Source of the DNA: Limnohabitans sp. MORI2
Lineage (GTDB): Bacteria > Pseudomonadota > Gammaproteobacteria > Burkholderiales > Burkholderiaceae_C
Assembly: GCF_027925025.1 (NCBI RefSeq)
Contig: NZ_AP027058.1
Location: forward strand, 2,294,001 to 2,358,000
Reading direction: 5' to 3'
DNA length: 64,000 bases
Under the pieces are notes generated by a model that did not search any database, was not told the DNA's origin, and saw nothing but the letters and a program-made list of their open reading frames with translations. Made by a program: the position numbers and the translations under genes. This document shows, piece after piece, positions 8,106 through 18,501 of the stretch. The stretch's first letter is position 1. Every line of letters begins with the position of its first letter.

Positions 8106-8945
8106 TCAAGAAACCGTCAAACGTTGCCAGCCCGACCATTGGCCGCCTGCTGGCACTTGCACGGGTGTGTAGACCTGCGCGGCTTCGACGCACAACATGT
8201 GGGCAAAGCCATCGCGGGGCATGTCAGCCAGGCCGGCGCATTTGCCTTCACCAGGGTTCCACACCACGGTGTTGGCCCAAGTGGGGCTTTGTTCAATCAG
8301 CAAACTGCCTTGGCCGTCTTGCAGGCGCAAGGGCTGCGTCGATGCGGTGTAGACACGGTCAAACTCGCCATCGAAGTACAGCACGTCGTCGGCCATGCCG
8401 TGTACATCGGCCACGGCGTCCCATTCTTCGAGACCACCCAAGCCTTGCAAGTCGGTGAGGTCTATGTCATCTACCGCGAAATAGGTATGCAACGCGCCTG
8501 TGAACTGCAAGGCTTGCGTGTCGGTGTTGTTTACCTGCAAGTCGAGTTGCAAGCTGCCAGCCGAGAGATGCACGCTCAGTTGCACCACAAAGTCTTGCGG
8601 CCAAACATCGCGTGTTTCATTGCTGCTGCGCCATTCAAAAGTGATTTGTGAGGCGGCTGCGTGAAGCTCAGAGCCGACCAACTGCCACTGGCTGTTACGG
8701 GCAAAGCCATGCTTGGGCAAGGTGCCGCGCATGTTGAACTGAGGCCAGCACACGGGCACACCTCCGCGAATGGCGCTGCGGCCATCCCATTTGTTGGCAG
8801 GACTCAAGAACATGCGTTCGCGCCCTTGCGCCACCCACGACAACACATGCGCGCCCTGCTCGGCCACCAGCACGCTGTCGCCGTTGGGCAAAGCCAGTTG
8901 GTGGCAAGGCAAGCCTTGAAAATTCACAGAGCTGAGGGTGGGCAT
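8106..8945 (-). CDS. D-hexose-6-phosphate mutarotase-like epimerase (YeaD family)
   Basis: This is a galactose-mutarotase-fold protein of the YeaD/aldose 1-epimerase family. It is 279 residues from the ATG at 8945; the frame runs on to a TTG at 8984. Family signatures are RGGVPVCWPQF near residue 70 and HGFARNSQW near 87, with a C-terminal WNPGEGKCAGLADMP region. It lies between hisA and hisF in the same direction. It has no known step in histidine synthesis, so its place in the operon is notable but functionally unexplained. Confidence 0.88.
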   Translation of the reverse strand: MPTLSSVNFQGLPCHQLALPNGDSVLVAEQGAHVLSWVAQGRERMFLSPANKWDGRSAIRGGVPVCWPQFNMRGTLPKHGFARNSQWQLVGSELHAAASQITFEWRSSNETRDVWPQDFVVQLSVHLSAGSLQLDLQVNNTDTQALQFTGALHTYFAVDDIDLTDLQGLGGLEEWDAVADVHGMADDVLYFDGEFDRVYTASTQPLRLQDGQGSLLIEQSPTWANTVVWNPGEGKCAGLADMPRDGFAHMLCVEAAQVYTPVQVPAGGQWSGWQRLTVS

Positions 8946-9010
8946 AGCGCGATCAAAGTAAAACGTGTGGTTCGCATCGCCCAAAGCGCCACAAAGGGCG
9001 CTCTAGGCAT

Positions 9011-9751
9011 TTAGCCGTTCAATTCATCCGCACGTGCTTGCGCCGCTTGGAAGTCCAAGTCGCCGCTGTAGATGGCACGGCCACAAATGACGCCCTCGAC
9101 GCCTTCGTCTTCGACGGCGCAGAGTTGCTCAATGTCGGCCATGTTGGACAAGCCGCCCGAGGCGATGATCGGGATAGACACGGCTTGGGCCAGCTTGACG
9201 GTGGCGTCAATGTTGATGCCTGTCAGCATGCCATCGCGGCCAATGTCGGTGTAGATGATGGACTCGACACCGTAGTCTTCATACTTCTTGCCGAGGTCGG
9301 CCACGTCGTGACCTGTGAGCTTGCTCCAACCGTCGGTCGCCACTTTGCCGTCTTTGGCATCGAGGCCGACGATGATGTGGCCGCCAAAGGCGCTGCACGC
9401 ATCACGCAAGAAGCCGGGGTTTTTCACGGCGGCGGTGCCGATGATGACGTATTGCAAGCCAGCATCGATGTATTTTTCAATCGTGTCGAGGTCGCGAATG
9501 CCGCCACCCAACTGCACCGGAATATCGTGACCCACTGCTTTCAAAATGGCTTTGATGGCGGCCTTGTTTTGAGGCGTGCCAGCAAACGCACCGTTCAAGT
9601 CCACCAAGTGCAAGCGACGCGCACCCTTGGCCACCCAGTTGAGCGCCATTTGCGCGGGGTCTTCGCCGAAGGTGGTGGATTGCTCCATGTCACCTTGTTT
9701 GAGGCGCACGCAGTGTCCGTCTTTGAGGTCAATGGCGGGAATGAGATACAT
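9011..9751 (-). CDS. hisA: ProFAR isomerase HisA
   Basis: HisA isomerises ProFAR to PRFAR, step 4 of histidine synthesis. The product is 246 residues, a (beta/alpha)8 barrel with the opening [15 protein letters not shown], catalytic Asp at residue 8 and a second at the TDIGRDGM segment. The start lies 14 bp after hisH. Length and motifs are standard. Confidence 0.97.
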   Translation of the reverse strand: MYLIPAIDLKDGHCVRLKQGDMEQSTTFGEDPAQMALNWVAKGARRLHLVDLNGAFAGTPQNKAAIKAILKAVGHDIPVQLGGGIRDLDTIEKYIDAGLQYVIIGTAAVKNPGFLRDACSAFGGHIIVGLDAKDGKVATDGWSKLTGHDVADLGKKYEDYGVESIIYTDIGRDGMLTGINIDATVKLAQAVSIPIIASGGLSNMADIEQLCAVEDEGVEGVICGRAIYSGDLDFQAAQARADELNG

Positions 9752-9765
9752 GATGAGTCAGAGGT

Positions 9766-10416
9766 TCAAGGGTTCCAGTGCAAAAAGTTGCGGTACAGGG
9801 CCAAGCCATGCGCTGCACTTTTTTCCGGGTGAAATTGTGTCGCAAAAATGTTGTCGCGTGCCACGGCACATGTAAAAAGACCGCCGTAGTCTGTTTGCGC
9901 TGCGCTGTGCGCTTCGTTGGCAGGTCGGGCGTAGAAGCTGTGCACGAAATAGAAGTAGCTGCCTGCGGGCACATCGGTCCACATGAAATGCGGGCGTGTG
10001 GGCTGCACTTGGTTCCAGCCCATTTGCGGCACCTTAAAGCGGCTGCCATCGGCTTGGGTGCGGCCCGCCAAATCAAACTGCACCACCTCGCCGGGGATAA
10101 GTCCTAGGCTGGGTGTGTCACCCTCGGCGCTGTGGTCGAGCAACATTTGCATGCCCACGCACACACCAAACAGGGGCTTTTTGTGGGCGGCATCCATCAC
10201 GGCGTCGAACATGCCGGAATCACGCAGCTCGCGCATGCAATCGGGCATCGCACCTTGGCCGGGCAAGACCACGCGATGCGCGTCGCGCACCACTTGAGGG
10301 TCAGACGTGACCACCACCTCAGCATGGTCGACCACCGAAGCGGCGTGCATCACCGCTTGCGCCACCGAGCGCAGATTGCCCATGCCGTAGTCGACCACGG
10401 CAACTTTGTTACTCAC
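9766..10416 (-). CDS. hisH: Imidazole glycerol phosphate synthase glutaminase subunit HisH
   Basis: HisH is the class I glutamine amidotransferase partner of HisF. The product has 216 residues, starting [16 protein letters not shown]. The nucleophile Cys is in the [12 protein letters not shown] segment near residue 86, and the His/Glu pair is in TQFHPEKS near residue 196. The start overlaps the hisB stop by 4 bp. Confidence 0.97.
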   Translation of the reverse strand: MSNKVAVVDYGMGNLRSVAQAVMHAASVVDHAEVVVTSDPQVVRDAHRVVLPGQGAMPDCMRELRDSGMFDAVMDAAHKKPLFGVCVGMQMLLDHSAEGDTPSLGLIPGEVVQFDLAGRTQADGSRFKVPQMGWNQVQPTRPHFMWTDVPAGSYFYFVHSFYARPANEAHSAAQTDYGGLFTCAVARDNIFATQFHPEKSAAHGLALYRNFLHWNP

Positions 10417-11000
10417 AGGCTACCTTTGGTGGAGGGAATGACGCCAGCCGAACGGGGGTCGAGCTCGAGCGCCGAGCGCAGTGCGCGGGCAAAGGCTTTG
10501 AACACGGTCTCAGCTTGGTGGTGCGCGTTTTCGCCGCGCAGGTTGTCGATGTGCAGGGTAACCAAGGCGTGGTTCACAAAGCCTTGGAAAAACTCGTAAG
10601 CGAGTTGGCTGTCGAACTCGCCAATCATGCCGCTCTTGAACGGCACGTGCATGACCAAACCTGGACGACCAGAGAAATCCACCACCACGCGGCTCAAAGC
10701 TTCGTCGAGCGGCACATAGGCGTGGCCGTAGCGGCGAATGCCTTTTTTGTCGCCCACGGCTTTGGCGAACGCTTGGCCCAAAGTGATGCCCACATCTTCC
10801 ACGGTGTGGTGGCCGTCGATGTGCAAATCGCCTTTGGCTTGAATGTCGAGGTCAATCAAACCGTGACGCGCGATTTGGTCGAGCATGTGGTCAAAGAAAC
10901 CAATGCCTGTCGAGAGATTGGCTTTACCCGTGCCGTCGAGGTTAACCTTGACGGTGATTTGGGTTTCGTTGGTATTGCGAGTGATTTCGGCTTGGCGCAT
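10413..11000 (-). CDS. hisB: Imidazoleglycerol-phosphate dehydratase HisB
   Basis: This is the monofunctional IGP dehydratase (195 residues), step 6 of histidine synthesis. It lacks the phosphatase domain found in enteric HisB. Mn-binding histidine motifs are visible: [12 protein letters not shown] near residue 35 and [10 protein letters not shown] near 62. It begins a second his transcript: hisC upstream is on the other strand, so hisB needs its own promoter in 11001-11103. Confidence 0.97.
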   Translation of the reverse strand: MRQAEITRNTNETQITVKVNLDGTGKANLSTGIGFFDHMLDQIARHGLIDLDIQAKGDLHIDGHHTVEDVGITLGQAFAKAVGDKKGIRRYGHAYVPLDEALSRVVVDFSGRPGLVMHVPFKSGMIGEFDSQLAYEFFQGFVNHALVTLHIDNLRGENAHHQAETVFKAFARALRSALELDPRSAGVIPSTKGSL

Positions 11001-11103
11001 GAAACGCTTTCAACCAGTGGTTCTAGAGGGTGACATGATACCATCGACACCCCGCCAAGCCGCATGAATTGGGGCTTGCAACGACCTCTCACACCCTACA
11101 CCC

Positions 11104-12177
11104 ATGAGCCAATACTGGAGCGCTGTGGTTCACAGCCTGACCCCTTATGTACCGGGCGAGCAGCCCAAGATGGACAACTTGGTCAAACTCAACACCAACG
11201 AGCATCCGTTTGGCCCATCCCCCCGCGCGCTCGAAGCCATTCGCGCCGCCACCAACGACAGCCTGCGCCTGTACCCCGACCCCAACGCCGACGCACTCAA
11301 AGCCGCGCTGGCTCGCCACCACGGCGTCCAAGCCAATCAAGTGTTTGTGGGCAATGGCTCAGACGAAGTGCTGGCCCACGCTTTCATGGCGCTGCTCAAC
11401 CGCCCCGGCGGCTTGTGGTTCCCCGACATCACCTACAGCTTTTACCCCGTGTACTGCGGTTTGTATGGCGTGGACTACCGCACCATCCCGCTGGCCGAGG
11501 ACTTCCAGCTACGCGTCGAAGACTATCTGCCACACGACGGCCAAGCCGCAGGCGCCATCATCTTCCCCAACCCCAATGCGCCCACAGGCTGCCCCTTGTC
11601 GCTGGCCGAGGTCGAGCGCATCGTGGCGGGCAACCCGCAAGCGGTGGTGTTGATTGACGAAGCCTATGTGGACTTTGGCGCCGAAAGCGCGGTGAGCTTG
11701 GTCAACCGCTACCCCAACTTGCTGGTGTGCCACACCTTCTCCAAGAGCCGCTCCCTCGCAGGCTTGCGCGTGGGCTACGCCGTGGGTTCAGCCGAGTTGA
11801 TCGACGGTTTGGAGCGCGTGAAAAACAGCTTCAACTCCTACCCCCTCGACCGCTTGGCATTGGCCGGCGCGGTGGCTTCAGTGGAAGACGATGCGTATTT
11901 CCGCGATAGCTGCGCCAAAGTCATTGCCACCCGTGAACAACTCGTGGCCGACTTGAAAGGCTTGGGTTTTGAGGTGTTGCCTTCAGCGGCCAACTTCATC
12001 TTTGCGCGCCACCCTGCACACGCAGGCGCTGCGCTGGCCAGCGGCTTGCGCGAACGCGCCATCATCGTGCGCCACTTCAAGCTGCCACGCATCGACGAGT
12101 TCTTGCGCATCACCGTGGGCACGCCCGAGCAGTGCGCAGCGTTGGTCGCAGCGCTCAAGGTTTTGGTGAAACACTAA
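11104..12177 (+). CDS. hisC: Histidinol-phosphate aminotransferase HisC (inverted in its cluster)
   Basis: HisC transfers an amino group from glutamate to imidazole acetol phosphate (PLP enzyme, aspartate aminotransferase fold I). The 357-residue product has the [13 protein letters not shown] opening. The FPNPNAPTG segment and the PLP-lysine motif [14 protein letters not shown] are also present. It sits exactly where hisC belongs, between hisD and hisB, but on the opposite strand from all other his genes. It starts 103 bp from hisB, divergently, and ends at a bidirectional terminator shared with hisD. Confidence 0.96.
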   Translation: MSQYWSAVVHSLTPYVPGEQPKMDNLVKLNTNEHPFGPSPRALEAIRAATNDSLRLYPDPNADALKAALARHHGVQANQVFVGNGSDEVLAHAFMALLNRPGGLWFPDITYSFYPVYCGLYGVDYRTIPLAEDFQLRVEDYLPHDGQAAGAIIFPNPNAPTGCPLSLAEVERIVAGNPQAVVLIDEAYVDFGAESAVSLVNRYPNLLVCHTFSKSRSLAGLRVGYAVGSAELIDGLERVKNSFNSYPLDRLALAGAVASVEDDAYFRDSCAKVIATREQLVADLKGLGFEVLPSAANFIFARHPAHAGAALASGLRERAIIVRHFKLPRIDEFLRITVGTPEQCAALVAALKVLVKH

Positions 12178-12194
12178 GACCGTCACGCGCAAAG

Positions 12195-12221
12195 AAAAAG
12201 CCCTCGTCACGAGGGCTTTTT
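12195..12221. terminator. Bidirectional terminator between hisC and hisD
   Basis: A perfect 12-bp stem (AAAAAGCCCTCG / CGAGGGCTTTTT) with a TCA loop has A-runs on one side and T-runs on the other. It can stop both hisC (plus) and hisD (minus) transcription. Confidence 0.88.
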
Positions 12222-12260
12222 CATGTTGGCTATCGACCTCTGCAGTGAGGCCCATGCGCT

Positions 12261-13577
12261 TCAGCTCTTTTTGTGCAAGCGAAATTCTGCGGCCATGGCG
12301 TGGCCTTGCAAACCCTCGCCATGCGCGAGCACGCTAGCGATGTGGCCCAACGTTTGTGCACCCTCTTCGCTCACTTCGATCAAGCTGCTGCGCTTTTGGA
12401 AGTCGTACACGCCCAAGGGCGAGCTGAAACGCGCCGTGCCGCTGGTGGGCAGCACGTGGTTGGGGCCAGCGCAGTAGTCGCCCAAGCTCTCGCTGGTGTA
12501 CGCGCCCAAGAAGATCGCGCCAGCATGCTTGAGCAACGGCTCCCACTTGTGCGGGTCGGTGCTCGACACCTCCAAGTGCTCGGGCGCGATGCGGTTGCTG
12601 ATGGCGCACGCCTCTTCCATGTTGCGGGTGTGGATGAGCACGCCACGGCCATTGAGGGACTTTTCGATGATGTCTTTGCGCGGCATCTGCGGCAGCAAGC
12701 GTTCAATCTCAGCCTGCACCCGCTCGATGTAAGCCGCATCGGGGCAGAGCAACACGCTTTGCGCCAGCTCGTCGTGCTCGGCTTGACTGAACAAATCCAT
12801 GGCCACCCAGTCGGCGGGGGTGGAGCCATCGGCCAGCACCAAAATTTCGCTGGGGCCTGCAATCATGTCGATGCCGACTTTGCCAAACACGCGGCGTTTG
12901 GCCGAGGCCACATAGGCGTTGCCGGGGCCAGTGATTTTGTCGACCGCTGGCACGGTAGCTGTGCCATAGGCCAAGGCGGCCACGGCTTGTGCGCCACCAA
13001 TGGTGAAGGCACGGGTGACGCCTGCCACATACGCAGCAGCCAAGACGAGCGGGTTCTTTTCGCCCTTGGGCGTAGGCACCACCATGATGATTTCGCCCAC
13101 ACCCGCGACGTGCGCGGGAATGGCGTTCATCAACACGCTCGATGGGTAAGCGGCTTTGCCACCAGGCACATAAATGCCCACGCGGTCGAGCGGCGTGACT
13201 TTTTGACCGAGCAGCGTGCCGTCAGCATCGCGGTAGGTCCAGCTCTCGCCGCTGGCTTTCTTTTGTGCCTCGTGGTAGCTGCGCACGCGTGCAGCGGCGG
13301 CTTGCAAGGCGTCGCGCTGTTCGGCGGGCAAGCCCTCGAACGCGGCTTTCAATTCAACTTGTGTCAGCTCCAACGCGCTCATGCTGCCGGCTTTGAGACC
13401 GTCAAAGCGCTCGGTGTATTCGAGCACGGCGGCATCGCCACGCTTTTCCACATCGGCCAAGATGTCGGCCACGCGTTGCTCGATGGCGGCATCGGTGTCG
13501 GCAGACCAATGCAGACGCGCTTTGAAGTCGGCTTCAAAGGTGGGGCTGGTGGTCGAGAGACGAAGCGGTTTGGCCAT
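12261..13577 (-). CDS. hisD: Histidinol dehydrogenase HisD
   Basis: HisD is the Zn-dependent NAD enzyme that carries out the last two oxidations to histidine. The start was set at 13577 ([10 protein letters not shown]), giving 438 residues and a 25 bp gap after hisG; the longer frame overlaps hisG. Visible motifs include [20 protein letters not shown], the [11 protein letters not shown] segment and SQAEHDE. The gene ends at the terminator shared with hisC. Confidence 0.96.
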   Translation of the reverse strand: MAKPLRLSTTSPTFEADFKARLHWSADTDAAIEQRVADILADVEKRGDAAVLEYTERFDGLKAGSMSALELTQVELKAAFEGLPAEQRDALQAAAARVRSYHEAQKKASGESWTYRDADGTLLGQKVTPLDRVGIYVPGGKAAYPSSVLMNAIPAHVAGVGEIIMVVPTPKGEKNPLVLAAAYVAGVTRAFTIGGAQAVAALAYGTATVPAVDKITGPGNAYVASAKRRVFGKVGIDMIAGPSEILVLADGSTPADWVAMDLFSQAEHDELAQSVLLCPDAAYIERVQAEIERLLPQMPRKDIIEKSLNGRGVLIHTRNMEEACAISNRIAPEHLEVSSTDPHKWEPLLKHAGAIFLGAYTSESLGDYCAGPNHVLPTSGTARFSSPLGVYDFQKRSSLIEVSEEGAQTLGHIASVLAHGEGLQGHAMAAEFRLHKKS

Positions 13578-13602
13578 CTTGTGTACGTGTGTGGTGAAAG
13601 GT

Positions 13603-14241
13603 TTATTTGGCAAGCGCGGCAGAAAACGCATCGATGATGCGGCGAATCGGGGCTTGCTTCATCTTGAGCGCAGCTTGGTTGACCACCAAGCGCGAGCTGA
13701 TGTCCATGATGCGCTCGACTTCCACCAAATGGTTGGCTTTGAGCGTGTTGCCGGTGGACACCAAGTCCACAATGGCGTCGGCCAAACCAGTGAGCGGCGC
13801 GAGCTCCATGGAGCCATAGAGCTTGACCAAATCGACGTGCACGCCTTTGGTGGCGAAGAAGTCGCGGGCGATGGTGGTGTACTTGGTCGCGACCTTCAAA
13901 CGCGCGCCTTGTTTGACCATGGCTGCGTAGTCGAAATCAGAACGCACCGCCACGCTCATGCGGCATTTGGCGATTTGCAAATCGAGGGGTTGATAGAGGC
14001 CATCCGTCCCATGTTCGATCAATGTATCAAGGCCAGTCACGCCCAAATCAGCACCGCCGTATTGCACATAGGTGGGCACGTCAGACGCACGCACCAACAC
14101 CACGCGCACATCGGGCTGGTTGGTAGGCAAGATGAGCTTGCGAGATTTCTCTGGATCTTCGAGCACCTCAATGCCAGCGGCCTTGAGCAGCGGCATGGTT
14201 TCGTCAAAGATGCGACCTTTGGAGAGCGCGAGTGTGATCAT
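13603..14241 (-). CDS. hisG: ATP phosphoribosyltransferase HisG, short form
   Basis: HisG catalyses the first, committed step of histidine synthesis from ATP and PRPP. The product is 212 residues, so it is the short form without the C-terminal regulatory domain. That form works with the HisRS-like subunit HisZ (established for the family); no hisZ is in this window. The opening [16 protein letters not shown] and the [15 protein letters not shown] loop near residue 160 are clear. It abuts the murA stop directly. Confidence 0.95.
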   Translation of the reverse strand: MITLALSKGRIFDETMPLLKAAGIEVLEDPEKSRKLILPTNQPDVRVVLVRASDVPTYVQYGGADLGVTGLDTLIEHGTDGLYQPLDLQIAKCRMSVAVRSDFDYAAMVKQGARLKVATKYTTIARDFFATKGVHVDLVKLYGSMELAPLTGLADAIVDLVSTGNTLKANHLVEVERIMDISSRLVVNQAALKMKQAPIRRIIDAFSAALAK

Positions 14242-15519
14242 TTATTTAACTCTTTCAATGTCAGCGCCAATCGCGCGCAGCTTGGCTTCCATCTTGTCGT
14301 AACCACGGTCGAGGTGATAGATGCGATCCACCAAGGTTTCGCCGTCGGCGACCAGGCCTGCAATCACCAGCGAAGCCGAGGCACGCAAATCGGTGGCCAT
14401 GACGGTCGCGCCTGAGAGTTGCTTGACGCCTTCAATCACCGCCACTTTGCCGTCAATTTGAATGTGAGCGCCCAAGCGCACCAACTCGTTCACGTGCATG
14501 AAGCGGTTTTCAAAAATAGTTTCGGTCACCTTGGAAGCGCCTTGGGAAATGGCGTTCAAAGCCATAAACTGCGCTTGCATGTCGGTGGGAAAACCTGGGT
14601 ACTCGGTGGTGCGGAAGTTTTGCGCTTTGAGGTGCGCATACGCAGGCGCGGTGCTTTGCACGCGAATGCCTTGGTCGTTGGCGGTGATGGTGACACCTGC
14701 ATCACGCAGCTTGTCGATGACCGCGTCCAAATGATCGGCGCGGGCGTGGCGCAAAAACACATCGCCACCCGTGGCTGCCACGGCGCACAAGAAGGTGCCA
14801 GCTTCAATGCGGTCAGCCACCACTTTGTGGGTGCACCCGTGCAAGCGATCCACACCCTGAATGTGAATGCGGCTGGTGCCGTGGCCTTCAATCTTCGCGC
14901 CCATGGCAATGAGCATTTCGGCCAAGTCGGGAATCTCGGGTTCTTGCGCCGCGTTTTCGAGCACGGTTTCGCCCTCGGCCAAAGCTGCGGCCATGAGGAA
15001 GTTTTCAGTTCCGGTCACGGTCACCATGTCGGTAGCAATGCGTGCGCCGTGCAAGCGTGTGCGACCTGCGGGCAAGTGCGCCACCATGTAGCCGTGCTCT
15101 ACATCAATGACTGCACCCATGGCTTGCAAGCCTTTGATGTGTTGGTCCACAGGGCGTGAGCCAATGGCGCAACCACCGGGCAGAGACACCTTGGCTTTGC
15201 CAAAGCGCGCCAGCAAGGGACCGAGTGCGAGCACCGAAGCGCGCATGGTTTTGACCAACTCATAAGGTGCTTCGGGGTTATTCAAACCGCCGGCATCTAA
15301 GCTGACTGTGCCGTCGTCTGCACGCTCGGCCGTCACGCCCATGTTGCGGATGAGCTTGAGCATGGTGGCCACGTCTTGCAACTGCGGCACGTTTTGCAAG
15401 ATGACGGGCTGGTCTGTCAACAAGGCTGCGCACAGCTCGGGCAGGGCCGCATTTTTAGCGCCAGAAATCAGCACTTCACCGTTAAGGGTGCGGCCGCCGC
15501 GAACGAGTAATTTGTCCAT
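14242..15519 (-). CDS. murA: UDP-N-acetylglucosamine 1-carboxyvinyltransferase MurA
   Basis: MurA transfers enolpyruvate from PEP to UDP-GlcNAc, the first committed step of peptidoglycan synthesis. The product is 425 residues. The N-terminal KNAALP motif and the catalytic Cys117 in [11 protein letters not shown] are present, so it should be of the fosfomycin-sensitive Cys type. The gene lies between ibaG and hisG with no gap at the hisG side. Confidence 0.97.
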   Translation of the reverse strand: MDKLLVRGGRTLNGEVLISGAKNAALPELCAALLTDQPVILQNVPQLQDVATMLKLIRNMGVTAERADDGTVSLDAGGLNNPEAPYELVKTMRASVLALGPLLARFGKAKVSLPGGCAIGSRPVDQHIKGLQAMGAVIDVEHGYMVAHLPAGRTRLHGARIATDMVTVTGTENFLMAAALAEGETVLENAAQEPEIPDLAEMLIAMGAKIEGHGTSRIHIQGVDRLHGCTHKVVADRIEAGTFLCAVAATGGDVFLRHARADHLDAVIDKLRDAGVTITANDQGIRVQSTAPAYAHLKAQNFRTTEYPGFPTDMQAQFMALNAISQGASKVTETIFENRFMHVNELVRLGAHIQIDGKVAVIEGVKQLSGATVMATDLRASASLVIAGLVADGETLVDRIYHLDRGYDKMEAKLRAIGADIERVK

Positions 15520-15535
15520 CTGTTGAGAGCTTTCT

Positions 15536-15784
15536 TTAGGCTTGGTTCGCTGCGGCCTGCCATTCGCTAGGCGTGTAGGTTTTCATGGACAAGGCATGCA
15601 CCTCGTCGGTTTTGATTTTGTCGCCCAAGGTGGCGTACACACGCTGGTGGCGTTGAATGAGACGCTTGCCTTCAAACTCGGCGGACACCAAAGTGGCGTA
15701 CCAATGGCGGCCATCGCCCTCGACGTGCAAATGCTCGCAGGACAGACCTGCGGCAATGATGGCTTGTAGTTGTTCGGCAGTCAT
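15536..15784 (-). CDS. ibaG: BolA/IbaG family protein
   Basis: This is an 82-residue BolA-like protein with the start at 15784 ([10 protein letters not shown]). The signature fold is present ([17 protein letters not shown], then the [13 protein letters not shown] segment and [10 protein letters not shown]). BolA proteins bind Fe-S clusters with monothiol glutaredoxins. The position just upstream of murA and downstream of the mla genes matches E. coli ibaG, which decides the name over bolA. Confidence 0.9.
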   Translation of the reverse strand: MTAEQLQAIIAAGLSCEHLHVEGDGRHWYATLVSAEFEGKRLIQRHQRVYATLGDKIKTDEVHALSMKTYTPSEWQAAANQA

Positions 15785-15786
15785 AG

Positions 15787-16569
15787 TTATCCTCGAATTT
15801 TGTAACCCGTGCGCAGCAAGTTCACGGCCACGGCCGACACCAACAACGCGCACACACCCACCACACCCAAACTCAACCAAGGCGATACATCGCTTTGGCC
15901 AAAGAAGCCAAAACGGAAACCGTCGATCATGTAGAAGAAGGGATTGAGGTGGCTCACACCTTGCCAAAACGCAGGCAAGGAATGGATGGAATAAAACACG
16001 CCGCTCAAAAACGTCATGGGCATGATGATGAAGTTTTGAAACGCGGCCATTTGGTCAAACTTATCGGCCCACAAACCCGCAATGAGCCCGAGCGAGCCGA
16101 GCATGAACGCGCCCAGCACCGCAAAGGTGATGACCCACAAGGGCTGCACGGGCATGAGCGAAAAATTCAGCACCGACGACTGCCACACAAACAGCACGCC
16201 CGCCAAAAACACACCCGCCCCCACAATGAGGCCGCGCACCATCGCCGAGAGCGCATAGGCAAAAAACCAATGCCAGTGCGAGAGCGGCGTGAGCAGCAAA
16301 AACACCAAGTTGCCCATGATCTTGCTTTGCACCATGGACGACGAGCTGTTGGCAAACGCGTTTTGCAACACGCTCATCATCACCAAGCCAGGAATAAGAA
16401 ACGCGGTGTAGCTCACACCCTCAAACACCTGCACATGCTCTTCGAGTACGTGGCCAAAAATCATCAGGTACATCACTGCCGTGAGCACGGGCGCCGCCAC
16501 GGTTTGGAAACTGACTTTCCAAAAGCGCAGCACTTCTTTGTAAAACAGAGCGGTCCAGCCGTTCATCAT
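15787..16569 (-). CDS. ABC-2 type transporter permease (YadH-like)
   Basis: A 260-residue ABC-2 family inner-membrane protein with about six hydrophobic segments. The typical GLVMMSVLQNAF and PMTFLSGVFYS stretches are present. It overlaps the ATPase gene by 4 bp, so the two form one exporter. The pair resembles E. coli YadGH, whose substrate is not settled. It lies between mlaB and ibaG, suggesting an envelope role by context only. Confidence 0.9.
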   Translation of the reverse strand: MMNGWTALFYKEVLRFWKVSFQTVAAPVLTAVMYLMIFGHVLEEHVQVFEGVSYTAFLIPGLVMMSVLQNAFANSSSSMVQSKIMGNLVFLLLTPLSHWHWFFAYALSAMVRGLIVGAGVFLAGVLFVWQSSVLNFSLMPVQPLWVITFAVLGAFMLGSLGLIAGLWADKFDQMAAFQNFIIMPMTFLSGVFYSIHSLPAFWQGVSHLNPFFYMIDGFRFGFFGQSDVSPWLSLGVVGVCALLVSAVAVNLLRTGYKIRG

Positions 16570-17483
16570 GCTTGGCCTCCGCTGGCGTGTTGCATCACAT
16601 CGAGGAACACGTCTTCTAAATCGGCTTTGCGAATTTCCACATCTTGGGCTTGCAAGCCGGCTTCGCGCACCGCGGCCAAATGGCGTTCAATGTCGGTAGC
16701 ATCGTTGGCAGGCAGCTGCACGATGCGGCCAATCACACGGGCTTGCGCGGCCAGCGCCGCAGGCAGCTCGCCATCGAGCTTGAAGCGCAGCACGCTGCTG
16801 GATGCGGCCTTGAGCAAGGCCGAGGTGCTGTCGAGCGCCACCACCTTGCCTTGCTTGAGCATGGCGATGCGGCTGCACAAGGCCTCAGCTTCTTCGAGGT
16901 AGTGCGTGGTCAGCAACACGGTGCTGCCCTCGCGGTTGAGTTTGGCAATGAACTGCCACAGCGTTTGGCGCAGCTCCACGTCCACACCGGCCGTGGGCTC
17001 GTCGAGCACGATGACGGGGGGCTTGTGCACCAAGGCCTGCGCCACCAACATGCGGCGCTTCATGCCGCCTGAGAGTTGGCGCATGTTGTGATTGGCTTTG
17101 TCGGAGAGACCGAGGCTATGGAGCAACTCATCAATCCAGTCGTCGTTGTGCTGAATGCCAAAGTAGCCCGACTGAAACTTGAGTGCTTCACGCACATTGA
17201 AAAATGGGTCGAACACCAGCTCTTGCGGCACCACGCCCAACATGCGGCGCGCCTCTGCAGATTGGTTGGTCACGTCGACGCCATGCACCAGCACAGAACC
17301 TGATGTAGCTTTGGCCAACCCTGCCAAGATGCTGATGAGCGTGGTTTTCCCCGCGCCGTTGGGGCCCAAGAGGCCAAAGAACTCGCCTTTTTGGACATCA
17401 AAGCGCACGCCGTCCAAAGCCTGAAACGGACCTCGGGCGGTTTGGAATATTTTGGAGACGGATTGAAAAGAGATAGCGGGCAT
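16566..17483 (-). CDS. ABC transporter ATP-binding protein (YadG-like)
   Basis: A 305-residue ABC ATPase with Walker A GPNGAGKTT near residue 40, signature LSGGMKRRM near 136, Walker B VIVLDEPTAG near 156 and H-loop TTHY near 190. A C-terminal extension of about 80 residues follows, as in ABC-2 exporters. It is paired with the permease gene just downstream. The next gene upstream is mlaB, 39 bp away. Confidence 0.92.
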   Translation of the reverse strand: MPAISFQSVSKIFQTARGPFQALDGVRFDVQKGEFFGLLGPNGAGKTTLISILAGLAKATSGSVLVHGVDVTNQSAEARRMLGVVPQELVFDPFFNVREALKFQSGYFGIQHNDDWIDELLHSLGLSDKANHNMRQLSGGMKRRMLVAQALVHKPPVIVLDEPTAGVDVELRQTLWQFIAKLNREGSTVLLTTHYLEEAEALCSRIAMLKQGKVVALDSTSALLKAASSSVLRFKLDGELPAALAAQARVIGRIVQLPANDATDIERHLAAVREAGLQAQDVEIRKADLEDVFLDVMQHASGGQA

Positions 17484-17522
17484 GAGTAGCCTTAGATTTT
17501 AAGGCTTTACCAAGACCCTGAC

Positions 17523-17813
17523 TTAGTCCAGCAAAGTGCTGAGCCCGTAAACCTTAGCCAAGGTTTGCGCACGCTCGGGCAACCCCACAATGCGCAGCTT
17601 TGCACCACGCGCCAACACCGCCCGCCGACAGGCCAAGATCACGGCCAAAGCGGATGAATCGAACTGAGTCAAAGCCGACGCATTCAACACCGCCTCTCCT
17701 CCATCGGACACACAAGCACTGAGCAAAGGCGCTAATTCATCAGTCACAGCTTGCGCTTGCGCCTGCATCAGCACTGCAGGCAATGCAACTGAAGTGTAGG
17801 CGGCAGATGTCAT
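17523..17813 (-). CDS. mlaB: STAS-domain protein MlaB
   Basis: A 96-residue single STAS domain with the DSSALAVILACRR segment near residue 52. MlaB binds the MlaF ATPase and stabilises the MlaFEDB inner-membrane complex that moves phospholipids between the two membranes. It lies 3 bp after mlaC at the end of the mla gene run, as in other proteobacteria. Confidence 0.9.
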   Translation of the reverse strand: MTSAAYTSVALPAVLMQAQAQAVTDELAPLLSACVSDGGEAVLNASALTQFDSSALAVILACRRAVLARGAKLRIVGLPERAQTLAKVYGLSTLLD

Positions 17814-17816
17814 GGC

Positions 17817-18455
17817 TTATTTGGACGCGCGAGCGTTGGCCTTGTTGCGATCGACCAAACTGGCGATCAAGCCATCGACGCCTTTGGCGTTGATTTCTTG
17901 GGCAAACTGGGTTTTGTAGTTCTCAACCAACCAAATACCCATGACGTTCATGTTGTAAACCTTCCATGAACCATCGGTTGTTTTTTCAACGCGGTAGTCG
18001 AGCTGAATGGGGTCGCCCTTGCCTCGCACTTCGGTGCGCACCAAAACTTCCTTGTCGTCAGCAGCTGCACGCAAAGGCTTCACCGAAATAGTTTGGTCAC
18101 TCACTTGTCCCAGTGCGCCTGCATAGGTACGCACCAGCAAGGTTTTGAATTCTTCTTGCAGTCGCTTTTGCTGTTCAGGGGTGGCTTGGCGCCAGCCTGG
18201 CCCGACAGCAGAAGCTGTCATGCGTAAAAAATTGACATTGGGCATGACGCGCTGGTCTACCAACACGATGATTTTGTTGATGTCACCGTTACGAATGGAT
18301 TTATCTGCCTTGATGGCCTCCAAGATGTCTGACGATACACGCTTGATGAACGCATCTGCGGCTTCGTCGCTGGCCTGCGCTGCGCCACCTAAGCCGAGTG
18401 CAAACACACCCAAAGCCCAAGCGGCCAGTGTGCGACGTGTCAAAAAGCGGGTCAT
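17817..18455 (-). CDS. mlaC: Periplasmic phospholipid-binding protein MlaC
   Basis: MlaC (Ttg2D family) shuttles phospholipid between MlaA in the outer membrane and MlaFEDB in the inner membrane. It is 212 residues from the ATG at 18455, preceded by a GGAG site nine bases upstream. There is an N-terminal signal (RRTLAAWALGVFALGLGGAAQA). The body has the family's VRTYAGALG and LVENYKTQFAQEI segments. A TTG 15 bases further upstream is a less likely start. Confidence 0.93.
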   Translation of the reverse strand: MTRFLTRRTLAAWALGVFALGLGGAAQASDEAADAFIKRVSSDILEAIKADKSIRNGDINKIIVLVDQRVMPNVNFLRMTASAVGPGWRQATPEQQKRLQEEFKTLLVRTYAGALGQVSDQTISVKPLRAAADDKEVLVRTEVRGKGDPIQLDYRVEKTTDGSWKVYNMNVMGIWLVENYKTQFAQEINAKGVDGLIASLVDRNKANARASK

Positions 18456-18501
18456 GGTTTCAAACTCCAAAATTTCAATTCTTCTTCAACGCGCGATGAC
18501 G

